Positions 52,223 to 58,929 of a DNA stretch of 64,000 bases are shown here, one piece after another (positions within the stretch are counted from its first letter, which is position 1; the number at the start of each line of letters is the position of its first letter). The notes under the pieces are model-generated. The model saw only the letters and a program-made list of their open reading frames with translations. It searched no databases and had not been told where the DNA came from. A program made the translations under genes and the position numbers. The stretch comes from Haloarcula halobia. Lineage in GTDB: Archaea > Halobacteriota > Halobacteria > Halobacteriales > Haloarculaceae. The stretch covers positions 620,001-684,000 of the forward strand of contig NZ_CP119787.1 in the NCBI RefSeq assembly GCF_029338255.1, written 5' to 3'.

Positions 52223-52245
52223 CCGCTGGTCGGTGCGTGAAAAAA
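52223..52245 (-). terminator. Convergent-junction motif with T-run after the histone-fold gene (site 3)
   Basis: On the minus strand, TTTTTT (52245-52240) is followed by CACGC and ACCGACCAGCGG, the reverse complement of CCGCTGGTCGGT (52223-52234). It lies between the convergent rpiA and histone-fold genes, with the same order as site 2 at 39805. Confidence 0.5.
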
Positions 52246-52267
52246 TCAGAAACGGGTACTGACAGTC

Positions 52268-52435
52268 CTACAGGTCGCGCGGCTGGACTGTCTTGCGGTC
52301 GTTCTCGCTGGCCCGACGGGCCGCGTCGTCGAGCAGCTCCCCGACCTCTGCGTCGAGGGCATCGTAGAAGTCAGAGGAGACGTTCATGTCATCGAGCGCT
52401 TCCTTCACGGCGGCTTTGACGATTAGGTCTGCCAT
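52268..52435 (-). CDS. Histone-fold microprotein (DUF1931-type), 55 residues
   Basis: The 55-residue product has one full histone-like helix-strand pattern: MADLIVKAAVKEALDDMN, VSSDFYDALDAEVGELLDDA and ARRASENDRKTVQPRDL. The final RKTVQPRDL resembles the C-terminal helix of archaeal histones and of CBF/NF-Y-type proteins. The family is known as DUF1931 in archaea. It is much shorter than the roughly 65-70 aa of usual archaeal histones and may dimerise to bind DNA or act with a partner. A strong TATA-like AGTATATAAG is 26-35 bp upstream of the ATG at 52435, so it is likely well expressed. Confidence 0.85.
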   Translation of the reverse strand: MADLIVKAAVKEALDDMNVSSDFYDALDAEVGELLDDAARRASENDRKTVQPRDL

Positions 52436-52460
52436 ACAGGAGTCCCATCCGTATGGATGA

Positions 52461-52470
52461 CTTATATACT
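52461..52470 (-). promoter_or_regulatory. TATA element of the histone-fold gene
   Basis: The minus strand reads AGTATATAAG 26-35 bp before the ATG at 52435. Further upstream, a second AT island (TTATAAATC at 52537-52545, readable on either strand) lies in the 268-bp gap to larB. Confidence 0.65.
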
Positions 52471-52703
52471 TTCCCCCAGAGGACCCGTCTCGTCGCTATT
52501 TGCGGCAGTCTGAGCCGGTTTCTGCCCAGAGACCGGTTATAAATCGAGTATTCTGTCCTACATAGTAAGGTCACATCCGGCGCTTCGACCGGAAACGGTG
52601 GTCTGTGGGGGCCTGCGGCGCGCCTGCCGCCGCTCGCGCGCGCCACGGCGGGCGGCCGGGACGGACCGACGGATAGGAGTAGGCGCCGCCCGGAGAGGGA
52701 CGC

Positions 52704-53465
52704 ATGCGCGACCTACTCGAAGCGGTCGCGGCGGGCGACCTCTCGCCCGCCGAGGCCGAAGTGGAACTCGCGGGCTACGCGACCAACGGTGCGGGTCGGT
52801 TCGACGCGGCACGCACGGACCGGTCGGGCGTCCCGGAGGCGATACTGGGCGACGGGAAGGACCCGGCCGAGGTAGCGACGCTGGCGGCCACGGCCGTCGA
52901 GACGACCGGCCGGGCCATCGCCACCCGGCTCGACGGCGCCGACGTGGCGGCGGTCCGCGAGCGGGTGGTCGCTGTGGCCCCCGACGCGTCGGTCCGCTGG
53001 AACGAGCGCTCGAACTGGCTGGTGGCGACCACGCCCGACTTCGAGCGGCCCGCCCTCTCGGCGTCGGTGGGCGTCGTCACCGCGGGCACGTCCGACGCCG
53101 TCCCGGCCGGCGAGGCGGCGATGGTCGCCCACGAGATGGGTGCCAGCGTCAGTCGCATCGACGACGTCGGCGTCGCGAGCATCGCCCGCACCATCGACGC
53201 CGTCGACCGGCTGCGCGACCAGGACGTCCTCGTCGTGGCGGCGGGCCGCGAGGGCGCGCTCCCGACGGTCGTCGCCGGCCTCGTCGACGTCCCGGTCGTC
53301 GGCCTCCCGGTGTCGACCGGCTACGGCCACGCCGGCGAGGGCGAGGCGGCGCTCTCGGGGATGCTCCAGTCCTGTACGGCGCTGTCGGTGGTCAACGTCG
53401 ACGCCGGGTTCACGGCCGGCGCGCAGGCAGGGCTCATCGCCCGGCAGCTCGACGATGCCCGGTGA
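52704..53465 (+). CDS. larB: Nickel-pincer cofactor biosynthesis protein LarB
   Basis: The 253-residue product is LarB, which carboxylates and hydrolyses nicotinic acid adenine dinucleotide in the first step of nickel-pincer nucleotide synthesis. It has an N-terminal helical part (about 1-60) and a PurE-like Rossmann domain (about 115-250): SVGVVTAGTSDAVPAGEAA near residue 115, VASIARTIDAVDRLRDQD near residue 154, VLVVAAGREGALPTVVAGL near residue 174 and GYGHAGEGEAALSGMLQSC near residue 211. LarE lies at 8901 in the same window; no larC is seen. A possible weak TATA (GGATAGG) stands about 28-34 bp upstream of the ATG at 52704. Its product would serve lactate-racemase-type enzymes. Confidence 0.9.
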   Translation: MRDLLEAVAAGDLSPAEAEVELAGYATNGAGRFDAARTDRSGVPEAILGDGKDPAEVATLAATAVETTGRAIATRLDGADVAAVRERVVAVAPDASVRWNERSNWLVATTPDFERPALSASVGVVTAGTSDAVPAGEAAMVAHEMGASVSRIDDVGVASIARTIDAVDRLRDQDVLVVAAGREGALPTVVAGLVDVPVVGLPVSTGYGHAGEGEAALSGMLQSCTALSVVNVDAGFTAGAQAGLIARQLDDAR

Positions 53466-53558
53466 CCACGTGACTGGATACCTAACCAAGTGGGTACACT
53501 GGTCTCCTGCCCGCAGGGCTATGTACAGATGTCGGCACGATAACGGCCGACGACTACG

Positions 53559-53708
53559 ATGCCTGAATGTAACCACTGCGGCGCACACGTCTCGGACCAG
53601 TTCGCCCGCGTCTTCGCCGACGAGACCGGCTCCATCAGGGCGTGCCCCAACTGCTCGGCGAACGCTGGCATCGCTGAAGTGTCGAGACAGCGCGCTCATC
53701 AAGTATGA
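53559..53708 (+). CDS. Zinc-ribbon microprotein 2 (DUF7563-like), 49 residues
   Basis: The 49-residue protein has CNHCGAHVSDQFARVF (residues 4-19) and CPNCSANAG near residues 29-37, with the same MPEC..CG...ARVF start as the protein at 49686-49844. Two CxxC pairs bind one zinc. It lies just downstream of larB and just upstream of the GIY-YIG gene, separated from the latter by 27 bp. It is a paralogue of microprotein 1, and the only other copy seen in this window. Confidence 0.78.
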   Translation: MPECNHCGAHVSDQFARVFADETGSIRACPNCSANAGIAEVSRQRAHQV

Positions 53709-53735
53709 GGCCCTCCGGGCCGCCCGTACAGCGCG

Positions 53736-53993
53736 ATGACCACCACGCGGAGCCCACACCACGTCTACGTCCTGCGGTGCAGTGACGATTCGTTCTACAC
53801 CGGCTACACCACCGACGTCGAGCGCCGCGTCGCCGAACACGACGCCGGCGAGGGTGCGAAGTACACGCGCGGCCGGACCCCCGTCGAGCTCGTCCACGTC
53901 GAGTCCTACGACAGTCGCTCTGCGGCCATGTCCCGGGAGTACGAGATAAAGCAGCTCTCCCGGGCACAGAAGGAACGCCTCGTCGAGGCGTAA
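53736..53993 (+). CDS. GIY-YIG domain protein (UPF0213/YhbQ-like)
   Basis: The 85-residue product is a stand-alone GIY-YIG domain. VYVLRCSDDSFYTGYTTDVE holds the GIY- and YIG-like motifs (VYVL and YTGY) and is followed by the conserved Arg-Arg in ERRVAEHDAG, and by Glu in RSAAMSREYEIKQLSRAQK, where E near residue 68 is the catalytic acid. Bacterial YhbQ has DNA endonuclease-like activity; cellular role is uncertain. The ATG at 53736 follows the microprotein gene by 27 bp and may be cotranscribed. Confidence 0.9.
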   Translation: MTTTRSPHHVYVLRCSDDSFYTGYTTDVERRVAEHDAGEGAKYTRGRTPVELVHVESYDSRSAAMSREYEIKQLSRAQKERLVEA

Positions 53994-54000
53994 GCGCGAG

Positions 54001-54009
54001 GTTTTTTCC
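54001..54009 (+). promoter_or_regulatory. TATA-like element of the phosphohexomutase gene
   Basis: GTTTTTTCC lies 26-34 bp before the ATG at 54035. Confidence 0.5.
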
Positions 54010-54034
54010 ACCCACCGGGAGTTGCTACCGGTAC

Positions 54035-55432
54035 ATGACACACGACACAGACACAGACGCCGCCGCCATCGAGTTCGGCACCGACGGCTGGCGCGCGACG
54101 CTCGACGTCTTCACCGAACCTCGCGTCCGGATGGTCGGCCAGGCCGCCGCGTCGTACCTCCACTCGGAGGGTGAGACGGGCCCGGTCCTCGTGGGCTACG
54201 ACGCTCGCGACACCTCGCGCGGGTTCGCCGAGGCGCTCGCGGACGTCCTGACGGCGAACGGCTTCGACGTCACGCTCCCTGACCGGGACACGCCCACGCC
54301 TGTCGTCGCCTGGACGGCCAGAACCGAGGGGTACGCCGCCGCACTCCAGATCACGGCGAGTCACAACCCGCCCGAGTACAACGGCGTGAAGTTCCTCACC
54401 GGCGACGGCGCGCCGACGCTGCCCGAGGTCACCGAGCGCATCGAGGCGAACCTCGCTGCCCCCGAGTCGCTGCCCGACGCGGAGCACGGCGCGGTCACCG
54501 AGACGGACCTCCTCGAGCCGTACATGGACCACGCCCTGGAGTACGTCGACGCCGACCTCGAGGGGCTGACCGTCGCCCACGACGCGATGCACGGAAGCGG
54601 CCGCGGGGTGACGGACGAACTGCTGCGCCGGGCCGGCGCGGAGACGGTGACGCTGCGCGACGACCTCGACCCCGAGTTCGGCGGCGGCGCGCCCGAACCC
54701 GAGGCCGAGAACGTCACGGAACTCATCGAGCTGGTCGCCGACGGAGAGGCCGACGTCGGGTTCGTCAACGACGGCGACGCCGACCGCATCGGCGTCGTCA
54801 CGCCCGACCGCGGCTTCCTGGACCCGAACCTCTTTCTCGCCGCGATGTACGACTTCCTCCTCGAGAGCCGTTCGGGCCCCGTCGTCCGGACCGTCTCGAC
54901 CTCCAGCATCGTCGACCGGGTCGCCGAGGCCCACGGCGAGGACGTCTTCGAGACGGCCGTCGGCTTCAAGTGGGTCGCACAGGCGCTTGCCGAACACGAC
55001 GCCCTCTTTGGCGGCGAGGAGTCGGGCGGGTTCGGCCTGACCGACCACGTACGGAACAAGGACGGCGTCCTCCTCTCCCTGCTGGCCGCCGCGGCCGACC
55101 ACGAGGCGTCGCTGGACGCCCGGGTCGACCGCCTGCTCGCCGACCACGGCGAGATTCACCAGGGCCGCATCAGCGTCGACTGCCCGGACGACCGCAAGGA
55201 CCCGGTGCTCGCCGCACTGGAAGAGCGGATTCCCGACTCGGTGGCCGGCGAACCCGTCGACGGCGTCAACACCATCGACGGCTTCAAACTCCGACTCGAG
55301 GACGGGACCTGGGTGCTGGTCCGTCCGTCGGGCACCGAACCGAAGCTGCGGGTGTACGCCGAAGCGGGGAGCACCGACCGCGTCGAGGAACTGCTCGCGG
55401 ACGGCCGCGAACTGGTCGAACCCCTCGTTTAA
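54035..55432 (+). CDS. Phosphoglucomutase/phosphomannomutase family protein
   Basis: The 465-residue product is an alpha-D-phosphohexomutase with the active-site loops in order: phosphoserine loop LQITASHNPPEYNGVKF near residue 105, metal loop VNDGDADRIGV near residue 246, sugar loop FGGEESGGFGLTDH near residue 325 and phosphate loop VRPSGTEPKLRVYA near residue 430. It interconverts hexose 1- and 6-phosphates; whether glucose or mannose cannot be told. A TATA-like element is upstream. It is separate from glmM at 49929 and not clearly its paralogue from a recent duplication. Confidence 0.9.
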   Translation: MTHDTDTDAAAIEFGTDGWRATLDVFTEPRVRMVGQAAASYLHSEGETGPVLVGYDARDTSRGFAEALADVLTANGFDVTLPDRDTPTPVVAWTARTEGYAAALQITASHNPPEYNGVKFLTGDGAPTLPEVTERIEANLAAPESLPDAEHGAVTETDLLEPYMDHALEYVDADLEGLTVAHDAMHGSGRGVTDELLRRAGAETVTLRDDLDPEFGGGAPEPEAENVTELIELVADGEADVGFVNDGDADRIGVVTPDRGFLDPNLFLAAMYDFLLESRSGPVVRTVSTSSIVDRVAEAHGEDVFETAVGFKWVAQALAEHDALFGGEESGGFGLTDHVRNKDGVLLSLLAAAADHEASLDARVDRLLADHGEIHQGRISVDCPDDRKDPVLAALEERIPDSVAGEPVDGVNTIDGFKLRLEDGTWVLVRPSGTEPKLRVYAEAGSTDRVEELLADGRELVEPLV

Positions 55433-55456
55433 GCCCCGCGCGGGCGTACGTCGGGT

Positions 55457-55909
55457 ATGGACCTCGACGTCGAGTTCGCCTACACCTCCGGGATGGAGGA
55501 GTCGACGGTCGAAGAGCGCCTCGCAGAGCGACGGCACGGCGTCCTCTCGCTGGCCGACGGCGACGAGGCCTACGCCCTCCCCGTCTTCCACCACTACGAG
55601 AACGGGTCGCTGTACTTCCGCCTCGGCGTGGCCTCGGGCAGCGAGAAGGCTCCGTTCCTCGACGCGACAGCGACGGCGACGTACGTGGTCTACGCGACCG
55701 AACCGACCGACGACCCGGCGGAGACCACCGGCTGGAGTGTCGTCGCCCGCGGCCCGATACGCGAGGTCCCGCGCGACGACCCGGCCCACGAGGCCGTCGA
55801 GATCAACGAGCGGTACGCGCCCATCCGCATCTTCGACGAGAGCCTCGACGACGTCGACGTGACGCTGTACGAACTCCGCATCGAGGCGCTCACCGGCCGG
55901 CAGAACTAG
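55457..55909 (+). CDS. Pyridoxamine 5'-phosphate oxidase family protein
   Basis: The 150-residue product has the split-barrel FMN-binding fold of PPOX-type proteins: ERRHGVLSLADGDEAYALPVFH near residue 24, SLYFRLGVASGSEKAPFLDA near residue 52, VVYATEPTDDPAETTGWSVVARGPI near residue 78 (in parts) and YELRIEALTGRQN at the end. Members reduce or oxidise small molecules with FMN or F420, or bind heme. The specific one is unknown. A TATA-like CGTTTAAG overlaps the stop region of the upstream mutase gene at about 55427-55434. It overlaps the convergent GNAT gene tail by four bases. Confidence 0.85.
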   Translation: MDLDVEFAYTSGMEESTVEERLAERRHGVLSLADGDEAYALPVFHHYENGSLYFRLGVASGSEKAPFLDATATATYVVYATEPTDDPAETTGWSVVARGPIREVPRDDPAHEAVEINERYAPIRIFDESLDDVDVTLYELRIEALTGRQN

Positions 55910-56271
55910 CGGACGCCGCGCACGCGTCCCGGTTCGTCAAGTCCCTCCAGGTCGAATCCCAGCCCCGCGTAGAACTCGCGCAGGCCGGCGTCGAACTCGG
56001 CGACGAGCCGCTCGCGCCGAGCCACCGCGGCCCGGACGAGTGCGCTTCCGATGCCCTGTCCGCGCCGGCGCCGTCGGACGGCGACCGCCGCGATGTGCTC
56101 CCCGTCGAGCACGAGCGCGCCGAGAATCCGGTCGTCGTCGGTGACCGCGACCAGCGTCCCGTCAGCCTCGATACCGGCCCGGGCCGTCTCGACGTCGACC
56201 GCGAGTGCTGCCCCGTCGAGGACGTTCATCACGCCGGACAGCTCGTCGCTTGTCGCCTCGCGAACGTCCAT
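55906..56271 (-). CDS. GNAT family N-acetyltransferase
   Basis: The 121-residue product has a GNAT fold with the acetyl-CoA pyrophosphate loop RRRRRGQGIGSALVRAAV (about residues 70-87) and the preceding strand HIAAVAVRR. The C-terminal LREFYAGLGFDLEGLDEPGR holds the usual Tyr. The acetyl acceptor is unknown; amines, amino acids or protein N-termini are possible. It begins 10 bp after the SAMP2 stop, so it is the second gene of an operon with the ubiquitin-like modifier. Confidence 0.88.
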   Translation of the reverse strand: MDVREATSDELSGVMNVLDGAALAVDVETARAGIEADGTLVAVTDDDRILGALVLDGEHIAAVAVRRRRRGQGIGSALVRAAVARRERLVAEFDAGLREFYAGLGFDLEGLDEPGRVRGVR

Positions 56272-56281
56272 CGCGGGGCGC

Positions 56282-56482
56282 TCAGCCGCCCTTGATCAGC
56301 CGCACTACTCTGACGTGGTCCGTCTCGACGGGCTGGTCGGTGGGGACGGGGCGGCCCTCGACCAGCACGGACACCTCGTGGGGCGAGAGGTCGACGGGGG
56401 ACAGCAGGTCGGCGTAGGTGGCGTCCGCCGGGACGTCGACCTCGTGGGTGGCCTCGCCGGCCACCTCGACCGTGACGTGCAT
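56282..56482 (-). CDS. samp2: Small archaeal modifier protein SAMP2 (ubiquitin-like)
   Basis: The 66-residue product has the beta-grasp ubiquitin-like fold: MHVTVEVAGEATHEVDVPAD, then TYADLLSPVDLSPHEVSVLV and VRVVRLIKGG. The C-terminal Gly-Gly is the site used for protein conjugation and for tRNA thiolation. Its length and sequence order match Haloferax SAMP2, which is also 66 aa, modifies proteins through Lys isopeptide bonds and donates sulfur for tRNA wobble uridine. UbaA is not in the window. The ATG at 56482 gives the standard start. A weak TATA-like GGTACGAC is about 24-31 bp upstream. Confidence 0.92.
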   Translation of the reverse strand: MHVTVEVAGEATHEVDVPADATYADLLSPVDLSPHEVSVLVEGRPVPTDQPVETDHVRVVRLIKGG

Positions 56483-56530
56483 ACCCGGGATTGCCGACCG
56501 TCGTACCTGAGTCTGTCGCCTCTCGCGGGG

Positions 56531-56538
56531 TTTATGAA
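56531..56538 (+). promoter_or_regulatory. TATA-like element of rfcS
   Basis: TTTATGAA lies 23-30 bp before the ATG at 56561. An in-frame ATG at 56534 sits inside this element, so it is not the start. Confidence 0.55.
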
Positions 56539-56560
56539 TCGCCCACGCCTCGACCTGGAT

Positions 56561-58843
56561 ATGAGCGAGGCCGACAGCGAGTCGCGGGCGGGACGGGAGG
56601 AAGTCTGGATCGAGAAGTACCGCCCACAGACCCTCGACGACGTGATGGGTCACGAGAACATCGTCGGGCGACTCCAGAGCTACGTCGACCGCAACGACCT
56701 GAGCCATATGTTATTTTCAGGACCAGCAGGGACTGGAAAAACTACCTGCGCGACCGCCATCGCCCGCGAGCTGTACGGCGATGACTGGCGCGAGCACTTC
56801 CTCGAACTCAACGCCTCCGACGAGCGCGGCATCGACGTGGTCCGGGACCGCATCAAGAACTTCGCGCGCACGAGCTTCGGCGGCGTCGAGTACCGGATCA
56901 TATTCCTCGACGAGGCAGACGCGCTGTGTGTGCCTCCGGGTACGGAAGTCGTCACCGGCTATCCGTCCTCACCGGAGGTGAAACCGATAGAGGAGGTCGC
57001 GGAGGACGGCGAACCGATCCCCTCCGTCGACTTCGAGACGAACGAGATACAGTCCGACAGCGGGAAACTCGTCGACTCGGGTGTTGCGGACTTCTTCAAA
57101 CTCGAACTGGCCGACGGACGGACGGTCCAGGCGAGTCTCAGCCATCCGTTCTTCGTGGTCAGTGAGGAGGGAACACTCGTCGAGAAGGAACTACAGGAAC
57201 TCTCTCCTGGAGACGAGATCGCCGACTTCAAAGACGATATCGGCGTCTCAGAGTGTGAGGTCTGCGGTGAGTGGACCGCAGGAAGATTCTGTTCTCTCGA
57301 CTGCAAGAACGAGGGCCACAGTCGAGAGATGCGAGGTGAGGGGAACCCGATGCATGGGACCGAGTGGTCCGCGGAGCGGCGAGAGAAAATCGTCGAGAAG
57401 CTATCGGACGGGCGGTTCGCTGGCGAAAACAACCCGAACTACGGGGGAGCATTCCACGGCGTCTCCGTGTGGGAGATGGACGAAGACTCGATTGACCAGT
57501 TCCGCGAGACGGTTAGCGAACTGCGGTCGGGGACCTCATGGGACGAATGGGTCGTTGAGGCCGACCCCGAGCAGGTCAAAGCGGATATCGGTCGTGCGTG
57601 CGAAGCGTGGTGGGATAGTTTGGACGACGAAAAGAAGGAGCGACTCGTCGAGAAGAGCACCGAGAACTGTGAATATCCCGTCTGTGACATCACCGGAGAC
57701 AACAACCCGATGCGTGATCCCGAGGTCGCACAGAAGGTCTCGGAAGCGCTGCAAGGTCACGAACCGACGGGCGGAAACATCCGGCACAGCGACGAACTCG
57801 GCCACCTCGTCCGGTCTGACTGGGAGTTCGAAGTCGCGAAGGCCTTGCAAGACGCCGGTATCGAGTACGAATACGAACCGGAGTTCGAGTTGTCGGAGAC
57901 AGTCTTCCACCCGGACTTCCTGGTTGGAGACACGGTTATCGAGGTAAAGGGATCCGCCGAACTGTGGGGACAGACAGAGAAAGTCGAGGAGTTCCTGGAG
58001 ACGTACGGCGACGAATACACCTTCCTCGTCGTCGGCGACGAGGAACTCCCCCACCACGAACACTACGACAGAGACGAGTTCGAACCAGCGCTCGTCTCCG
58101 ACGGCGGGTTACAGTCGGTGGAGACGGTGGAAGTGCGTGACATTACGTACAGTCATCGCGGGAAGGCGTACAACATCACGATGGAGGGTACACCCAACTT
58201 CATGCTGGCAAACGGTATCCTGACGCACAACACCAGCGACGCCCAGTCTGCACTCCGCCGGACGATGGAGCAGTTCTCGAACAACGTCCGCTTCATCCTC
58301 TCGTGTAACTACTCCAGTCAGATCATCGACCCCATCCAGTCGCGGTGTGCGGTCTTTCGCTTCTCGCCGCTGTCGGACGACGCCGTCGAGAGCGAGATCC
58401 GCCACATCGCCGCCGAGGAGGACATCGAACTCACCGACGACGGCCTGGACGCCTTGGTCTACGCGGCCGGCGGCGACATGCGCAAGGCCATCAACGGCCT
58501 CCAGGCGGCCTCGGTCAGCGGCGACGTGGTCGACGAGGGGGCGGTCTACGCCATCACCTCCACCGCGCGCCCCGAGGAGATTCACGACATGGTTCAGTCG
58601 GCGCTGGACGGCGACTTCACCGCGGCGCGGGCGACGCTGGACCGCCTGCTGACCGAGGAGGGTATCGCCGGCGGTGACATCATCGACCAGCTGCACCGCT
58701 CCATCTGGGAGTTCGAGATCTCCGACCAGGCTGCGGTTCGGGTGCTCGAACGCGTCGGCGAGACGGACTACCGCATCACGCGCGGCGCCAACGAGCGAAT
58801 CCAGCTCGAGGCGATGCTCGCCTCGCTCGCGCCCGAGGAGTGA
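56561..58843 (+). CDS. rfcS: Replication factor C small subunit RfcS, intein-containing
   Basis: The 760-codon gene encodes RfcS, the AAA+ clamp loader subunit that opens PCNA, interrupted by a 435-residue intein. The two exteins join to 325 residues, normal for archaeal RfcS. Extein features are YRPQTLDDVMGHE near residue 22, Walker A SGPAGTGKTT near residue 53, Walker B IIFLDEADAL ending at residue 122, and after the intein SDAQSALRRTME, the sensor 1 SCNYSSQIID and the SRC motif QSRCAVFRFSPL. The intein lies just after Walker B, so the host is inactive until splicing. The start at 56561 is chosen because of the TATA-like element. It is the longest of the core replication genes here. Confidence 0.96.
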   Translation: MSEADSESRAGREEVWIEKYRPQTLDDVMGHENIVGRLQSYVDRNDLSHMLFSGPAGTGKTTCATAIARELYGDDWREHFLELNASDERGIDVVRDRIKNFARTSFGGVEYRIIFLDEADALCVPPGTEVVTGYPSSPEVKPIEEVAEDGEPIPSVDFETNEIQSDSGKLVDSGVADFFKLELADGRTVQASLSHPFFVVSEEGTLVEKELQELSPGDEIADFKDDIGVSECEVCGEWTAGRFCSLDCKNEGHSREMRGEGNPMHGTEWSAERREKIVEKLSDGRFAGENNPNYGGAFHGVSVWEMDEDSIDQFRETVSELRSGTSWDEWVVEADPEQVKADIGRACEAWWDSLDDEKKERLVEKSTENCEYPVCDITGDNNPMRDPEVAQKVSEALQGHEPTGGNIRHSDELGHLVRSDWEFEVAKALQDAGIEYEYEPEFELSETVFHPDFLVGDTVIEVKGSAELWGQTEKVEEFLETYGDEYTFLVVGDEELPHHEHYDRDEFEPALVSDGGLQSVETVEVRDITYSHRGKAYNITMEGTPNFMLANGILTHNTSDAQSALRRTMEQFSNNVRFILSCNYSSQIIDPIQSRCAVFRFSPLSDDAVESEIRHIAAEEDIELTDDGLDALVYAAGGDMRKAINGLQAASVSGDVVDEGAVYAITSTARPEEIHDMVQSALDGDFTAARATLDRLLTEEGIAGGDIIDQLHRSIWEFEISDQAAVRVLERVGETDYRITRGANERIQLEAMLASLAPEE
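56927..58231 (+). mobile_element. RfcS intein with NUMOD3 and PD-(D/E)XK-type homing endonuclease
   Basis: The intein covers residues 123-557: Cys123 starts it, His-Asn ends it, and Thr558 is the +1 residue. Block B is ASLSHPFFV; the C-terminal block is YNITMEGTPNFMLANGILTHN as short parts NITMEGT and ANGILTHN. The inserted domain has four Cys (232, 235, 244, 248; CxxC-x8-CxxxC), NUMOD3-like repeats GENNPNYGG and GDNNPMRDPE, and a nuclease core with Glu422 or 424, P451-D452, E461-V-K463 (HPDFLVGDTVIEVKG). No LAGLIDADG motif is seen. The stretch is visibly more AT-rich than the exteins, with codons such as GTA, TTA and AGA, which fits horizontal spread. It is a mobile parasite of the gene; nuclease activity itself is unproved. 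Confidence 0.9.
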
Positions 58844-58890
58844 TCGACCGGCCGAAATCGGCGTTTTCACCGGTGATACTCGGGGGATGA

Positions 58891-58900
58891 GTTTTACAAC
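58891..58900 (+). promoter_or_regulatory. TATA-like element of the archaellin gene
   Basis: GTTTTACAAC lies 30-39 bp before the ATG at 58930, leaving room for a short leader. Confidence 0.5.
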
Positions 58901-58929
58901 GACGTGCAACCAAGATATCAACAACTGAA

